From: Pagrus major
Lineage: Eukaryota > Chordata > Actinopteri > Spariformes > Sparidae
Assembly: GCF_040436345.1 (NCBI RefSeq)
Contig: NC_133221.1
Coordinates: 25,125,665 to 25,189,664, forward strand
Direction of reading: 5' to 3'
DNA: 64,000 nt
How positions within the stretch are numbered: the stretch's first letter is position 1; each line of letters starts with the position of its first letter. The notes beneath the pieces were generated by a model. The model saw only the letters and a program-made list of their open reading frames with translations. It ran no database searches and was not told the origin of the DNA. A program made the position numbers and the translations under genes. Below are positions 51,401 to 62,383 of the stretch, piece by piece.

Positions 51401-54400
51401 TGGCAATACAAGCAAACTAAAAAGACATGGCAACCATTTCTGACATACTACATGTATACGAAAATATTTTTTAAAGCTGCATATTGATTCTTATTGAAAC
51501 CAAATCACATGGTGGATTGCCTCAGGTGAATCTTTTATTTTGTTGTTTTAATTGATTGTGATTTGATCATTGATTGACATTAAAGACAATTTTCTTCAGA
51601 CTTCCTTGAGACAAAATCCTCTCAAATTGGGGTCTCTGGTCTACTGTGCATTTATTCTGTTGCTCCTTGACATGAAAACGTTTGGGAACCCATGATTTAC
51701 TGTGTTTGATGTGATATTTCTACTTTTCTTTTTTATTATTATCATTTTTTATTTTAGTTTTGAACAATTTGTCTTTCTGTCTTTCTGGGGCAGATAAAAG
51801 TGGCCAACTGGAAAATCTTCGTACTTTTGTATGTTACACTGAATATATTACAAAGTTCTTATGTTATTGAAAAAAGTAAAATAAAATCCCTACAGCAGTA
51901 TCTCAGTCAAAATATTGTACAGTATAACGAAAAGAAACTGCTTTATTCAATGTTGGCACTCTGGTAAATGACAGCACGTTGACCCCTTCTGTAGTCGCAA
52001 ATGTGTTAACCAGAATCGAAAGAATTAGACTGACAAGCAGCGTGGCAGAATTATTTTGTTTTTCAGTGAAATATTACCCAACAACTGCAAAGAAGTAAAA
52101 CATATCTGCCTGACAGTAACACAAAGGTCATACATCGCGTGATAGAGTCTATTCAGACCACATGCTTAGCAAGTATTAGTCATTTCCTAATCTCTTTTGA
52201 CAGGATGTATCAAGGAGAGGTTTCTATGACTGCCTGATGTCCAAATATAGACTCACCATAGATAATCTAAAACCTGTGTGGGAGTTCTGTCTTTAAAGGA
52301 TAGTTACACAACTTCAGAGGAAAAACTTGTTTCAGTCATTTAAAGACAGTTTAAAGACTATGTTGTGGTATTAAGGTGTACCTGATTGGTCAGGTGGGCT
52401 GAGAGGTTTTTGGAGCTGGGGTCGTAGAGGTCACAGGTCAGTCGCACGTATCCATGGCAAAAGAAGACCATGTAAGGTGCAGTGCAGGCGATCAGGAGGT
52501 ACGAGCGCACATCAAACTTTTTCCCCTTCAGGAGCAGCGGACGCTGGATGTAACTGAGGGAAAAATGTCAGTTTGCTTTGTAATAATTTCACCAGCTACA
52601 TCAACATGTGTCATTTTTTATTTATCAACAAGAAGACGTTTGAAAGTACGACAATTGCCCAGACAAAATGGTCTAAATATTCAGTGAAAATTTGTATACA
52701 CAGTAGTTTCAGATGGTCAAATCTTCTCTACTGTGTGTTGTTCTCAGTATTCAGTGTTGAGGTAAAAACCTTGTAGCTGCAGTTTTGGAGATTTGTACGT
52801 TTTCCAAACACACTGAAAACTTAGAACAAATGTTACCCTTTAGGGGTAGACGTGATTAAAGTGACATGACATTCACTTTAATGACCCAGTCACTGAGTAT
52901 GTTCACTCACTGTTGGACAATGCGAGCCTGAGGCTGGTGTTGGTGCATCTTGCTGCTGGCCCCTCTGTCCTCCATGTGCTGCAGCTTCAGTCTGAAGGCG
53001 GCAACTTCCTCCTGACACTTCAGCAGAAAGATCCCTCTGCCCTGGTTCAGACCCGTTGGCTTACAGATCCACATTTGTCTCTCGTTGTTACTCACACCTG
53101 GAAACAGTTGTTAAGTTACATCAGGTGAAACAACACACTTACGAAAGTTTTGGAATAGACTAAAACTTTGTTCAGAGATGTTGTCACTGACTGTCAGGTC
53201 TCTGTTCTATATTTTCTGTGGTATCCTGTTGCTGCTAAGGTATTTCTTTCTGTTCTGTTTTTCTGTAATATTATCATCTTTATTCTATGAATAAATGTGA
53301 CTTAAGCTGTGTCTGACATCATATTTAGTCTTTATAACACTATGTGTATTTTTTGCCACTTTATTTGAGTGTTCAAATCTGAAAAGTGTAAAAAAAAAAG
53401 TATGTTCTTGATCCTGTAAGGCAATTCTTCACCTTTGCCTGATGTGTACATTAAGATTATAAAGTAGTAGTTTGTACTTAACGTGAGTATTTACATTGCC
53501 ATGTTTCTACAGTAGCCGAGAACAGACAAATTACATACTGACTCTAGAAAGGGCCTAACAACCTCTCCATAAACGAATGGCACAACACAGGAGGGCCAAC
53601 TCCTCAGGTCAAGACTCTGCTGTCCACTCACATCTGAAGGAGACAAATCATTCCTTTGAGGACAACAATGTAAACACCTTGGCCAGAGAAGACAGATGGT
53701 TTGAAAGAGGAGTAAAAGAATCCATCTATGGCAAACTGGAACGACAGTCATTGAACAGAGGAGGTGGCCTAAGACATCACTTATCACCCACCTACAGACA
53801 GTACTGAGTTCTCTCCCCAGACAGCTTAACAACCATTCACACCTGGGCTCACCTAGCCCTAGCAACCCACATGAAGGCCAGTCGGGTCAACAACCCACAA
53901 GTGTCCTTAATGACTCTGTAAGGACACTCCCACACAGAGTGTAAAAGCCTGCAAACTCCAGTTCTGAAAGTTAGTTACAACTGAAGAAGCCTCTTGGATG
54001 AGACGTGAGACATCTTCAAGAAACTGAAACACGTCCAGTTGCCTACGATACAGTACCTTTACCATGACCTGGATGACTGAGAATCTTCATCAACATATCC
54101 AACAGTAGATAAAGTGGTTAAAATTATAGTCATTAAGCTACATCATTAAAATGCTGCTTACATGTTGATGCATCTGTAATAATAACCCTAGAATATAATT
54201 TAAAAGTCTGATGGGGGCTAATCTACAGTGAAATAAGTATTCTCACATTGATTAGTATTGCAACTTTTACTAAGTCTCAATGTTTCCTGCAACACTGACA
54301 TGTGACACTAAAAGTGTCGATGTACTTCTCAGTACAGAGTGAAATATTGAGTGTTTGCTCTGTGGTGAACAGTGAATGGGTGAATAAAGGAGAGATTTCA

Positions 54401-57400
54401 GACACAGCGTTGTCAGCTTTTTAATCTCCTGTTACTCTGTTCTTTGGTCTGTTTTGTACATTTCTCATCTGCCTTTCTACAGATTCATCCATCACCCAGA
54501 GATCTAAACCAGCTGTCTGTCTCTTTTCCTGTTTACTTAGTGATAACCATGTTTGTTATAACCTGTACACCGCTTATCATAACGCTGCAAGTCTGCATCT
54601 CTGCAAGCGATACAGGAACCAGTGGGTCATTTCATCTCCAGTCCTTAAAATGAAGAAAAATGAGTTTGATATTTAATATTAAATGTATTCAGTCGTGTTT
54701 ATGCTGCCGCAGCTTTACATCCTGTGGAGCGCCTTGTGTTTGTGCCTCAGCCCTGCCCTCTGCTGACTCATCTCTATGGCAACAGCATGTTCCCCTGGTG
54801 ATTTTATCAGGGCCTTATGGGAGGTGAAGTGCATTATTTTCCAACGTCCAACTCAACCTCTTGATTAAACAATCACCATGGCAACTGTTGTCTTAACACT
54901 GGCTAAGACAAACTATTCTGTTTCTTTTCATTGTTGGATGCGTGACAGGTCGATTTATCTAATTTTAAAGCAGGGCCGACTAACCAAACACAAATCCAGT
55001 TGGACCAGTGTTGTGTTGTTGTTGCATCAGTAAAGAAACACATTAGAGGTTGAGATGTATGGTGCGTTTTACCCTCCTGCTGGGCAAAGAAAGCCTCCCT
55101 CTCTTCCCTCACATCCATGCGGAAGGTAGTGGGAATGAACTCTTCCATTTTCAGCCTCCTGTGAGGAACAACACAACACGGTGGGACAGGGATCCCTCCT
55201 CTGTGGCTCTTTCTGAGGTTTCTTCCATCTTTTTTTCCCTGTTAAAAGGTTTTGTATTTATTTTTTATATGGCAAGTTTGTTCTCACTTGAATCGAGGGT
55301 CTAAGGACAGAGGATGTCACTCACTGTACAGATTGTAAAGCCCATTGAGGCAATGTGATTGTGATTTTGGGCTATATAAATGAAACTGATTTGATTTTGA
55401 GTTGAAGGTGGTAGCCCAATTCAATGGCCTTGTGCTCAGCTACTCAGATAAGAAAAAAAGTGTCATAAATATAATATGAAAATCGAAACTGCCTGAAGAA
55501 GTTATTTTAGATAAATAAAACATGTACTTTAAGTTAAAACTACACAATTATGAGGCGCTAAAAGGATTTTTTCCCCAAAAATGAATCATACTCTAGATTA
55601 CTACTGAGCATTTTTCAAAGTATGCTGTAGAGTTGTAAATGTACCTTTCAGACAGCCATGTTTTCTTATTAATGTATTTAAGTGTGTTGATCCACTACAG
55701 TGACCATCATATTTGCTTTTAATGTTTGCACAGTAACTTGAGTGGGAAAATATTTGTACCGTGACTACTGATTGATTTAAAATAATAATATTCACCTTGA
55801 TGAATTGACTCAATAAAGTTTTACATCTCTGAAAATTAATTTTGAATGGAGGACTGTGGCTGCCTGGAATTGTAAGTGAAACATTTTCAGAAATTAAAAA
55901 TACTACAATATGTTTTGGGAAAATAGCAGAAAATAATGTTAAATATGTTGGATTTGTTGTGAATGGGCATTATTATTACTAGTTTGGTCCATTATAAGTA
56001 TCGCATATCTTCAAAGTATTCAACATGATTCAGTTTGTCAGCTTCAGTTCAAGTTTAGTTGACGCAGGTGCATCTGTAGTGATCATGTGTAAGTCAATGT
56101 TCAGATATATTACCATTTTCAGCTTAGCAGTACTACTGTTGCAGTAGCTTTATTAATTATTTTAATTATAATTATAATAATTATTCTAAAACTAGTTAAA
56201 CCTTTCTGTGAGAGACCTGTCTGTGTATAATTAACTACTGGTCATTTGATACATTTGTCTTACTACACGTGCATGATGGGACTTTGCAGGTTGTTTCTAT
56301 TAGACTGTGCTGTATGTAATTATTAGTCTGAACTTTGGACATTTTATTCCGTCAAAGCAGTTCTTTTTATATTTAAGACTTATTTCTATTCACCAGACAT
56401 TTAACACATTAAAACAAATCAGATTGTAAAACTTGGAAAGTTCATCCCAAAATCAAAAATACATCCATCTAGATTGTTTTGGTGTGAGGCCAGGCTTTGG
56501 AGATATCGGCTATAGAGATGTCTGCCTTCTCTTCATAATGTATGTAACTAGAAGGGCCTCAGCTTGTGCTGCTTAAAGTGCCAAAAAAATATATATGACA
56601 TTTTCTTTCTACCAAACTACTGTACACCCAACAACAGTATAACCGCAGATGGCAGCGTGCATTGACTCATAAACCTAGCTAACTAAACTAGCTTATGTTA
56701 CAGCTCAGGAGGACCCTATTTATGTTAACATCCCAGCATGTTACTAGCACACGCCTCTCGTCCATGAAAAAGAAAGAAAATAGTCCCTACATGAAACTGC
56801 ACACAACAAGGTCTGTGGTCATGATTTCTAGAAAGAGACATTACTGTTGAGTTTTTCAAATGATTTTTTTGGCACTTTGAGCACCACAAGCCGAGTGCCA
56901 TCTAGTTCCATAATATGCAGGCAAGGCAGACATCTTTACGACCTTTACCTCAGAAATTTGCCAACTCACACCAGAACAATGAAAATAGATAAATGGTATT
57001 TTTGATTTTTTGGGTGAACTGTTCCTTTAACTGAATTAATTTACTTTTAATAATGAACCACTTATTTAGTTTACATAATTGACACACATAATGCTCAATA
57101 CCGAGCTTGTGTGAGATGGGAGGCCTGATTTCTGATGATGCAATCTGGCCGTGTTCATTACATAGTATCACAGGCTGATACGTCTTTCGATCAGTATTTG
57201 CAGAGCCGGGCCTCTGTTGAATCTACATGAAGGTACCAGATGGTTGCTAGGAGATGTGTGAAACAACTATAAATAGTATAAAAGAAACAGACTGCTCTAT
57301 CTGTATATGTGTTCAATAGACACAACCTGTCTGGATTAGAAATGAACAGCAGGAAGACAGCTGTACACTTCACCTCAGTCCTCGCCCGTGGTTGACCCTG

Positions 57401-58825
57401 CTGCAGACTCGCTCGTACTCCCGCAGGCTGCTGAGGAGGCCAATCTTAGTGGTGAGGACCTTGTTGTTGGGAATCTGGTACAGCAACTGTTCACCTGCGA
57501 ACACATGAGGATGTCAAGTTTTCTTTCTGTGAATGGAAGGCAAAATTACACTTTTTTATTGGAAATTATAACAGAAATGAAAACATTTTCATTTTTGAGA
57601 TTCAGATGTGCAATTATCTTTCATTTTCCTTGGTATTTATGGTGAACTGGACCTTCTTTGAAGTTACAGTAGTTGGCTGATGATTTGATCTCACACCACT
57701 TCAGTCTAAAATCCTCCCTATGCTTGTTGTAAATCCTCTTCCATCCCCTGCTCTCACAGTAGCTGCTCACTCTGAAAGAAAAGTCACAGAGGAAATCAAT
57801 CTTACAACAAACCAGAGGTCATGGGTCACACGGAATACGAGGGCTGATTAGGGAAGCAAAACAAAAAATATTCATCAGGTGAATGATTTTCTGCTGCTTG
57901 CAAAAAATCCCCAAAAGCTTTATATCTTGAAATGTGATCAGACTTTATAAAGACCTAAAATCCAAATGCTTATTGATACTTTTCATTTCTTTTGTTTCAT
58001 ATTTCTCTACATACATTTCAGCCCCATTGGCTCCTCCAAAGAAGTAGAAAGGCCCGCCCCCCCGGGGCTCTCCTGCTTGCCGCTCCCTGTCCCTGTCCGG
58101 GTAGGAGCAAGTCGACAAACCCCCGGGGAAGGTCCTCCGGAGGTATCGCTCCGCCAGGCAGGCACCTGTTACACAAACAGAAATGATGCATGCACACATT
58201 CAAAAAACACATAGAGTAAGCTCTATCACTATGTGCATGTCAATTATTTTAATGAATTTTTACGTCAACTCTGGGAAGTGCTACCGTCAGCCTCAAAGAC
58301 TATAAAAGAATGACTCTGAATGGAAATTGCCTTTTCATTTTATTATTGTTGAAATGTGCTGGATTGTGTTTTACTATGCTGCAGTAAAGGATCAACATAT
58401 GGCATTTATTTTTCCCTCCACGCACCTGAGCCTCTATCCCGGTTTTCCTGTTTAACAGTCATGGGTGAAAGCCTTTCTCTCTTTCCTCGAGTCTGTGTCC
58501 CCTCCCTCTGGACCTGCCCCCGTCCACCTCCTGATATCACTTCCTGCATGCCACTATGGTCAGGTGATGAAGGCCGGTGTGCTCCTCCTGGCTCCTCCTC
58601 CTGCCTCGGGCTTCCTGCAGGTTGGCTGTCCCAACAGGGAACCTCCACTTCCTCCTTCTGTGCTTCTTCCTCTTGTTGGTTCTCCTGTCCAGTCTCCTCT
58701 GCCAGGCCCTCGCTGCAGGGCTCCACCCAGCACTCAGATGACATGACCTCCTGTTGTTGCAGATCGTTGGTAATGACTAGAAATATGCCAACATGGGAGG
58801 ACAGGTGGAGCCTGTAATCAGACAT
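48468..58825 (-). CDS. ttll10: TTLL10-like tubulin--tyrosine ligase family protein (polyglycylase type)
   Basis: Minus-strand exons: 58825-58426, 58165-58015, 57771-57653, 57494-57374, 55158-55073, 53097-52911, 52553-52382, 51113-50973, 49621-49505, 49410-49317, 49126-48468. They total 2247 nt, or 748 residues, and every phase closes. Order: a Glu/Gln-rich N-terminus (1-133), then a TTL domain at about 165-545 with GPFYFFGGANG, LKWCEIK, the ATP-binding segment WICKPTGLNQGRGIFLL (about 302-318), KFDVRSYLLIA (about 367) and the metal-site EMNCNP (503-508), then a Ser/Pro/Thr-rich tail of about 200 residues. LPNNK-, LTNQ- and CEVLKEVIP-type blocks single out TTLL10 within the family. Known role: elongating glycine side chains on tubulin, nucleosome assembly protein or other targets; expressed in ciliated and germ tissues in mammals. 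The start is uncertain: 58825 is the first ATG, but an acceptor-like 'tttctag' inside the exon would make 58744 the start. Confidence 0.93.
49622..50972 (-). other. Intron of ttll10
   Basis: No exon. Contains GCTAA-rich sequence near 50.0-50.2 kb resembling eroded fish repeats, without clear ends. Confidence 0.4.
51114..52381 (-). other. Intron of ttll10, AT-rich
   Basis: About 1.27 kb. A TTTAAAGGATAGTTACACA near 52293 resembles one end of a TTAA-type element, but no partner end is found. Confidence 0.4.
53535..54110 (+). mobile_element. Penelope-like retroelement relic with GIY-YIG endonuclease C-terminus
   Basis: The + strand frame 53577-53806 encodes 76 residues with RMAQHRRANSSGQDSAVH, SFEDNNVNTL, EDRWFERGVKE and LNRGGGLRHHLSPTY. 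This is the stereotyped C-terminal part of fish Penelope-like elements that carry a GIY-YIG nuclease. Reading upstream in frame, a TAA at 53556-53558 falls where the family has a lysine-like codon, so the copy is dead and 5'-truncated. The following 300 bases ('ctgaagaagcctcttggat' to 'tgactgagaatcttcatc') match the usual 3' region. It lies antisense inside the ttll10 intron 53098-55072. Identified from memory of the motif set. Confidence 0.75.
56434..57030. mobile_element. MITE-like element with AAAATCAAAAATA inverted ends (family E)
   Basis: Left end ggaaagttcatcccaaaatc. The right end, reverse complemented, reads TTAAAGGAACAGTTCACCC then AAAAAATCAAAAATA. Body about 600 bp, no ORF. The right end carries the TTAA; the left equivalent is changed. 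It lies in the ttll10 intron 55159-57373. Confidence 0.65.
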
Positions 58826-60796
58826 TATGACCAGGAATGAGATGTTGCTTTTTATTGTGGGTCAAGTTACACTGCTGATTCGGTGGATAATGAGAGGAAT
58901 AGAAGAGTTTCCCCTTCATTAATATTCATGTACATGATGGTACTGTCACATGAGATTGTTTTCATGAGCCACGCTTACACAATGGCTCATGAGATGGCTG
59001 TGTCAGTGTATTAGTCTGTCAGTTCATCACTTTAGTTCAGATTGAAATATCTCAACAATTGTTGTACGGGTTTCCAGGCATTGATGGTCCCTGCAGGATG
59101 AATCCTAATGACTTTGATAATTCCCAGAACTTTCTTTAGTGCCATTTTCCCTTATCAAGTGAATTATCTGAACATCTAGTGGGTGAATTATCACAAAATG
59201 TCTCAAAAGCTTTAATACCAAAATGTATGTCTCCCTCGGGATGAATTGCAATATTACAGACGTCTTCGACTATCCATCTAGCCTCATAATAAGGTCAAAG
59301 TTAGTTTGTTTCTTACTAAAAACTACCTGCAAAACTGTTGACAATAGAGTGCTGCAGGAATGACACCTAAAGCCTTGTTTGAATGGGTTTTTGGTTAAAT
59401 ACCTGAAACAAGGTCTGTGATAACACAAGATTGTTTTCCATTTTGTTCTACATCATAAAATATATCAGTAATTCCCCACCCATGAATTTTGAAGCTTTAA
59501 GGTTTCGTAACAAGTTGCTAAATTAAACATAAGTTGTTTGGGGCCATTAAACATCATCACGGCCAACACAGAAACTTGTCTAATCACTAATCCACCTTCA
59601 CAGGCTGAAATTACTTACAAACTATTCTCACTTAAAATTCCCAACCTGTAGATCTATTTAAGTGTGTAGTAACGTAAGCAGCTCAGTGGTGGTGACGTTG
59701 AATACATCGGACCTACAGTAGGTGTAATTTGTTAGCTTTGATAGCCTAACATTTGCTTTTTGCTTCTGATGATTGCATTAAAATAAATAAAAGAAGTGTT
59801 TATTTGTGAAGATTGTCTTGGTGAACAAACGTGTACGTATCATAAACTTTTGTTTGCCATAGAGCTTGTATTTTGCGATAATCCAAAATCCAATGGAAAA
59901 ATCCCAGTGGATGTTTGTCAGGTTGGCCTCAGGTTGGCCTACAAAAATACATCACCCTGCAGCACTTTATTGCAGCATCTTCAGCTGCATTTTGTGTTTT
60001 GGGCCGATAACCAAATGCAAACTGTTAAGTATTAGCATGTTAATATCACCATTGTGAACATGTTAGCATGCACCATGTGCCAAGGTACAGCCTCACATGG
60101 CCACGAGCGTGACTGTAGGCTTGTTTATTATTGTGAATTCTAAGCAGCTGGTCACACATTAAGGCCTAAGAATAGCAGATCAGTCAAGCTGTCTGTTATC
60201 TAACTGTGTGGCTCACAGAAAAAACAATATTCTAACTACTGGCTAGACTGTTATTTAAAATGGCATAGACGTATATTAAAGGTTTGGGTATTCATGCATT
60301 CAGAGCGTGATTCCTGGCGACAGATTTATGTCAGATCTTGCAAACGCAATGATTCCTAATGATTCTGGTGACCCCCTGACCTTTATCTGACACCAACTGT
60401 GTCAGACCATCACTTTGGCCTGTGGATATTTGTAGTCCCCGGAGTGTTGGCTCCTTTCCTACAGCAACAATATAGAACAGTCAGATTACAATGAAATTTG
60501 CGCCTTCATAGTCCCATAATGAACCAATTACCTTTCCTCTAGCGCCACCATCAGAGCAAAACTCACAGCTACGTCTCACAATAGTTTTGTTTGGTTTAAT
60601 GAACATTTTAGCTTCATGGTGGTAGCTAGCACCTGCTAGCTGCTTATACTTTTAGCCTTGTTTTTGTCTGTATAGTTAACATGTAATAAAACATTTGGCA
60701 TACCTCCAAACAAATGTAGTGTTTGGAAGTACGCCAAAGGTATGTAGATAGTAGCTCAACTATTACCTAGCTACATTTAGAGGCAAAGTGTTTTAC
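58826..60796 (-). other. Probable ttll10 5' intron, mostly dispersed repeats
   Basis: Three blocks (about 59030-59330, 59860-60125 and 60340-60560) carry phrases typical of fish genomic repeats: 'gaaatatctcaacaattgtt', 'gatgaatcctaatgacttt', 'agcatgttaatatcaccatt' and 'cctctagcgccaccatcag'. They look like pieces of one degenerate element broken up by other sequence. No exon is supported. Confidence 0.45.
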
Positions 60797-61080
60797 CTGC
60801 AACTCCAGCGTCACACACATGGACAGCCAGACTCCATAGAAACCTACTCAGCCTGTTCCTCCTCTGCCATGTGCACTCAGCCTTGTAGTCCAACGGCAGG
60901 GCCCAGACAAACCCACAGACTGAGGGACAGACTCGACAGAGGTGAACTCACATGGTCTGTCAGCAGTTTAGCCATCTGAAATCAGCCATAGTCTGTCACA
61001 CCGCAAGTAAGCAAACCCACTAGACCAGTGTAAACAATCAGCGGTTACTCTAGTAATGGGACCCTTAGCAACAGTTGCCT
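60797..61080 (-). promoter_or_regulatory. ttll10: Candidate ttll10 first exon and promoter with X-box-like motif
   Basis: On the minus strand a strong donor-like TTGCAG|gtaaaac occurs at 60797/60796, preceded by about 150 bp of balanced-GC sequence that could be a 5' UTR exon. About 250 bp upstream, 61044-61057 reads ATTACTAGAGTAAC on the minus strand, a palindrome differing from the RFX X-box (GTTRCC-NN-GGYAAC) at two or three positions. AGCAAC/GTTGCC half-sites follow at 61067-61079. RFX X-boxes mark promoters of ciliary genes, which suits a tubulin glycylase. Speculative. Confidence 0.25.
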
Positions 61081-62098
61081 CTTATAGGTTGAATCTTAAA
61101 ACAACAGCAGCAGCTCAAGACAAAACCAACTACTCAAGATTATGTATCCCACACCCACCCCACCTCTAAGTTCAGCCTCATTCAATATTAACTGCCTGTA
61201 AGCCTCTGTTGTGTGAACCCTATGGTAACATAAGAGCAGAGTGTCAATCAAAATGGATTTGCCAGTTTTCAGAGGTATTATATTCTGACACAAAAGGTAA
61301 GATAATATTTTCCACAGGCTCGGTGACATATGTTTTGCAAAGTGTCATAAAAAGAATAAAAATCTTTCCAGGTGTGCCAGGGGAAGAAAGAATTAGTAGC
61401 ACAAAACATTACAACTTTCTGATCCAAAAAACATCAACCTAATGCCTCCAAACATGATTTAACTGTGAACATGAATTCATCCAGCTTCTTGGAATCATTA
61501 TTTTTACGGCAGACATTATGATTAATCATATTGTCTAGTGCCAAATCCAGCGGCAGGCACACGGTTGAGCAACATAGCATTTGTCTGCTCGCATGGCAAG
61601 TCCACTTATCACCTTTCTGTCTCAGTGATTTGACTCAGGAGGAAACACCCAGGCACAGCCACAGTTGGCAATTATGCATAATCTCCTCTCTTCCTCCCAA
61701 CAGTCTGATAATTGACAGGGGTGGGTGCCTCTTAGACCCAGCATCCATGCAACCGTATAATTACGCATACAGTAGGGTAACCAGGAGTGACACATACACG
61801 AAAGGAGTTAAAGCACGCATTCGCCTATAGCAGAAAGTGTTTAAAACACATTTAGAACAGGTTCATCAAGCTCTGTTATTTCAGATGACAACTGAAGTGT
61901 GTCACTAATGAATTTGGGAACAGCCCCCAAAAATGCCGGTTTATGGGTCTGGTAACAAATTTCATGATATATTTAGCTACTTCTTAATTGGAATAACAAC
62001 CTGAAGTATATGATTCAAATTAGATTTAGCTCGATTGGTTGACAGGTGAAATAAATGTCCAATAACGAAGCTGCTTGTGAGTCCATGTGACAGTCTTA
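61081..62098. other. Intergenic stretch, no gene seen
   Basis: No coding exon. 61510-61700 is repeat-free and contains homeodomain-like 'gattaatcat' and 'gcaattatgcataat', so it may be regulatory. Confidence 0.35.
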
Positions 62099-62383
62099 CT
62101 TTAAAGGTGCATTATGTAGGAAAGACATTTTAATCATTGACTGATTTTGTTTATGCCTAAACAAACTAAATAAACAACACAACACAACACAACACAAGGA
62201 CAACACAATTTATTATTGTTTTACATTGTTTATATGTGGCAGACCCTGCCACCTTTCTAGCTTCAAACAGGGTTCTGGAGACCTTATAAATATTTGAGTT
62301 TGTGTTATCACCTCATTAATATTGTAAATATAAAAAATTCTGAGTTTGAATTTCTTCTCCAAAACTACATAATGCCCCTTTAA
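62099..62383 (+). mobile_element. TTAA-flanked MITE, family B copy 2
   Basis: Left end TTAAAGGTGCATTATGTAGG; the right end, reverse complemented, reads TTAAAGGGGCATTATGTAG. The internal 'tatatgtggcagaccctgcc' block matches the 13.0 kb copy. A short ACACA expansion lies near 62180. Confidence 0.75.
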
